Source: an uncultured Chlamydiae bacterium (GTDB lineage Bacteria > Chlamydiota > Chlamydiia > Chlamydiales > Rhabdochlamydiaceae). Taken from it: a DNA stretch of 6,211 bases. Below, one piece after another: positions 5,935 through 6,211 of this stretch. Positions within the stretch are counted from its first letter, which is position 1; each line of letters begins with the position of its first letter. The stretch is from assembly GCA_903867585.1 (NCBI GenBank), contig CAIPRZ010000015.1, positions 1-6,211 on the forward strand, read 5' to 3'. The position numbers and the translations under genes are program-made. The notes under the pieces were generated by a model that worked only from the letters and a program-made list of their open reading frames with translations, ran no database searches and was not told the DNA's origin.

Positions 5935-6211
5935 TTAAACTTTAGAAAAAAATTTAACAACCTTGACCCATTCCTTGATTTTATCAGCCAATTTTTTTTG
6001 CCCATAGGCTCTATCTAAGGAACGAGATAAAGGAACCATTTGAGATAAAAACTTTTTCAACGGCTCTTCTTCTAAATCTTTTTTGACATCTTCTAAAAGA
6101 TGCATCACATCCGTTGTAGAGTTATCGGCTGTAAAAATACAAAAATATTCATATTCTTTTTTTTCAAGCGCGTATTTTACAGCTTTAAGCGAGCTTTCTT
6201 GGGGATAGGAG
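5935..6211 (-). CDS. Hypothetical protein (C-terminal 91 codons, cut by the window edge)
   Basis: An open frame enters from the right edge (first full codon 6210-6208) and ends TAA at 5937-5935, followed at once by a second stop, TGA. No start is inside the window that needs to be the real one, so this is read as the 3' end of a longer gene. The visible part begins with a mixed alpha/beta-looking stretch (EYEYFCIFTADNSTTDVMH) and ends in a Lys and Glu-rich, probably helical tail (about residues 38-91, isoelectrically basic at the very end). I see no membrane segment, signal or catalytic motif and do not recognise the family. It is on the same strand as glyA, 79 nt upstream, and may share its transcript. 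Confidence 0.72.
   Translation of the reverse strand, partial: SYPQESSLKAVKYALEKKEYEYFCIFTADNSTTDVMHLLEDVKKDLEEEPLKKFLSQMVPLSRSLDRAYGQKKLADKIKEWVKVVKFFSKV

Overview
The window most likely comes from a low-GC member of the Chlamydiota. The main reason is the right half, where glyA, clpP and dapF lie back to back on the minus strand. As I recall it, this is the CT432-CT431-CT430 order of Chlamydia trachomatis. The protein details agree: the SHMT has a chlamydia-like N-terminal extension and an internal insert, and the ClpP resembles chlamydial ClpP1 closely. The other genes do not look like classical Chlamydia Pmp proteins, so an environmental chlamydia (for example Simkania, Rhabdochlamydia or Parachlamydia relatives) is the better guess. 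The genus cannot be fixed from this sequence alone.

Layout. Positions 1-737 (minus) hold the N-terminal 245 codons of a secreted beta-helix, autotransporter-like protein that runs off the left edge; it carries tandem 42-residue repeats. Positions 738-887 are a divergent control region with a perfect 14-bp inverted repeat and a run of ten T. Positions 888-3023 (plus) encode a complete 711-residue autotransporter (signal peptide, beta-helix passenger, helical linker, 12-strand-type barrel ending in Phe). The two divergent proteins share an N-terminal motif and are probably paralogues. The plus-strand gene ends tail to tail with dapF, and their stop codons overlap. Positions 3020-5855 (minus) are glyA, then clpP, then dapF in transcription order, with a 2-nt gap and then a 1-nt overlap. 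Positions 5935-6211 (minus) are the C-terminal 91 codons of an unrecognised protein just upstream of glyA.

How the genes may work together. DapF makes meso-diaminopimelate, and chlamydial DapF has been reported to also racemise glutamate. SHMT supplies glycine and one-carbon units, and chlamydial SHMT has been reported to racemise alanine. The cluster may therefore supply D-amino acids for the reduced chlamydial peptidoglycan as well as core metabolism, with a ClpP protease subunit translated between the two enzymes. The left half is a surface-protein locus and looks functionally unrelated. No mobile element, CRISPR array, tRNA or rRNA was seen.
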